A stretch of DNA of 64,000 bases from Shinisaurus crocodilurus (lineage: Eukaryota > Chordata > Lepidosauria > Squamata > Shinisauridae), in NCBI GenBank assembly GCA_021292165.1, contig CM037878.1, positions 293,432,971 to 293,496,970 on the forward strand, read 5' to 3'. The position numbers and the translations under genes are program-made. Positions 63,557 through 64,000 of the stretch are shown here, piece after piece. Below the pieces are notes generated by a model. It was not told the DNA's origin and searched no databases. It saw only the letters and a list, made by a program, of their open reading frames with translations. Position 1 is the stretch's first letter; the number at the start of each line of letters is the position of its first letter.

Positions 63557-63835
63557 GGCCTTTATACACCACCCTTCATAATATCTATTCCAGAGCAGTT
63601 CCCGATACTCTATACGACCGGAAGGAGGCATTCCAGTGCCTTTGCCCAGTGGCCTTACCGACACGGTTGGCGATTGGTGCTGGTAATCTGTGTCCCGCCA
63701 CTGGCCTGTCATTGTGGAACTCCCTTCCTCCAGACGTCTGCCTTTGCCCCTCCCCAACGCTGTTAAAAAAAAAAGTGTTTGAAAAGCTTCCTGTTTCCCA
63801 GGGGCTCTTATTTCCTACTTCTACAGAGCCAACAA
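63557..63835 (+). mobile_element. Degraded L2-like LINE fragment
   Basis: TGTCATTGTGGAACTCCCTT (LWNSLP), then GAAAAGCTTCCTGTTTCCCA. RT C-terminal remnant with stops removed by chance. Confidence 0.45.
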
Positions 63836-64000
63836 TGCCCGCAGTGCTTTACAGCACGAGCAAAAAACCAGACAGGGACCCTGCCCTTTAAAGAACCTAT
63901 GATTTAAAAGTTTGAACCATTTGGCAAGAATAGAGCAAGGGTCACACAAGGGATGTGTGTGTGTGAGCAGCTGCAGCTGCATGTCTTAAAGCAGTGTCCT

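Larger units (their letters stand above)
61699..64000 (+). other. ARRB1: ARRB1 intron 5, partial
   Basis: The donor GTATGA follows exon 5, and no further arrestin exon is seen before the window ends. The stretch holds a tRNA SINE, an L1 fragment, a half MITE and an L2-like remnant. 61700-62120 and 62370-62760 show nothing I recognise. Confidence 0.75.

Noticed and set aside
61700..64000. Arrestin exon 6
   Set aside because: I looked for an acceptor followed by an IPPNLPCSV-like sequence and found none before the window ends.

Overview
This window is vertebrate nuclear DNA, most likely from a squamate reptile (lizard). The evidence is a spliced host gene with GT-AG introns, plus a dense and varied repeat load: CR1 LINEs with the ATTCTATG-type 3' tail, L2-like LINEs, L1 and RTE-like fragments, tRNA- and 5S-rRNA-derived SINEs, and many small hAT-type MITEs. 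The species assignment is inference. There are no operons, CRISPR arrays or other bacterial features, and almost all long open frames are LINE remnants or SINE shadows.

Two host genes are supported. (1) The plus strand carries exons 2-5 of a beta-arrestin that matches beta-arrestin 1 best (ARRB1): 32268-32298, 56124-56184, 60399-60443 and 61502-61698. All have canonical splice sites, and the reading phase is continuous across introns of 23.8, 4.2 and 1.1 kb. Exon 1 was not found, so 1-32267 is intron 1 or further upstream. The gene continues past 64000. (2) Nested antisense in ARRB1 intron 2 is a complete three-exon stefin (cystatin A/B-type cysteine protease inhibitor, 103 aa): exons 41142-41068, 40681-40580 and 38594-38460. 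It has an intact QVVAG loop and an AATAAA signal supplied by an interspersed repeat.

A truncated, intronless galectin-1-like copy (55487-55185, minus) is fused in the same sense to a CR1 3' end. It looks like a chimeric retrocopy made by template switching.

The rest is a layered transposon record. Region by region: 0-12 kb has 5S and tRNA SINEs, a palindromic MITE, a 265-bp inverted duplication spaced by 3.8 kb, two larger hAT elements and L2 LINEs. 12-32 kb has CR1 and L2 LINEs, serial MITE insertions into one SINE site, and an element with GACTCG-rich ends. 32-38 kb has ARRB1 exon 2, a composite hAT element that carries a copy of DNA found 3.3 kb away, an L1 insertion and a TA-flanked MITE. 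38-42 kb is the stefin gene. 42-56 kb has tail-to-tail CR1s, a long inverted repeat and the galectin chimera. 56-64 kb has ARRB1 exons 3-5 and a three-layer nest (CR1 in a palindromic MITE in a second MITE).

The most interesting system is a family of about 135-bp, nearly perfect palindromic hAT MITEs (eight loci). Their 8-bp target duplications mostly fit nnnTAnnn, the Buster-type pattern. Each arm carries a ZNF143/THAP11-like ACTCCCAGCATGCC motif. One copy has grown into a 645-bp transposed composite that carries flanking genomic DNA.
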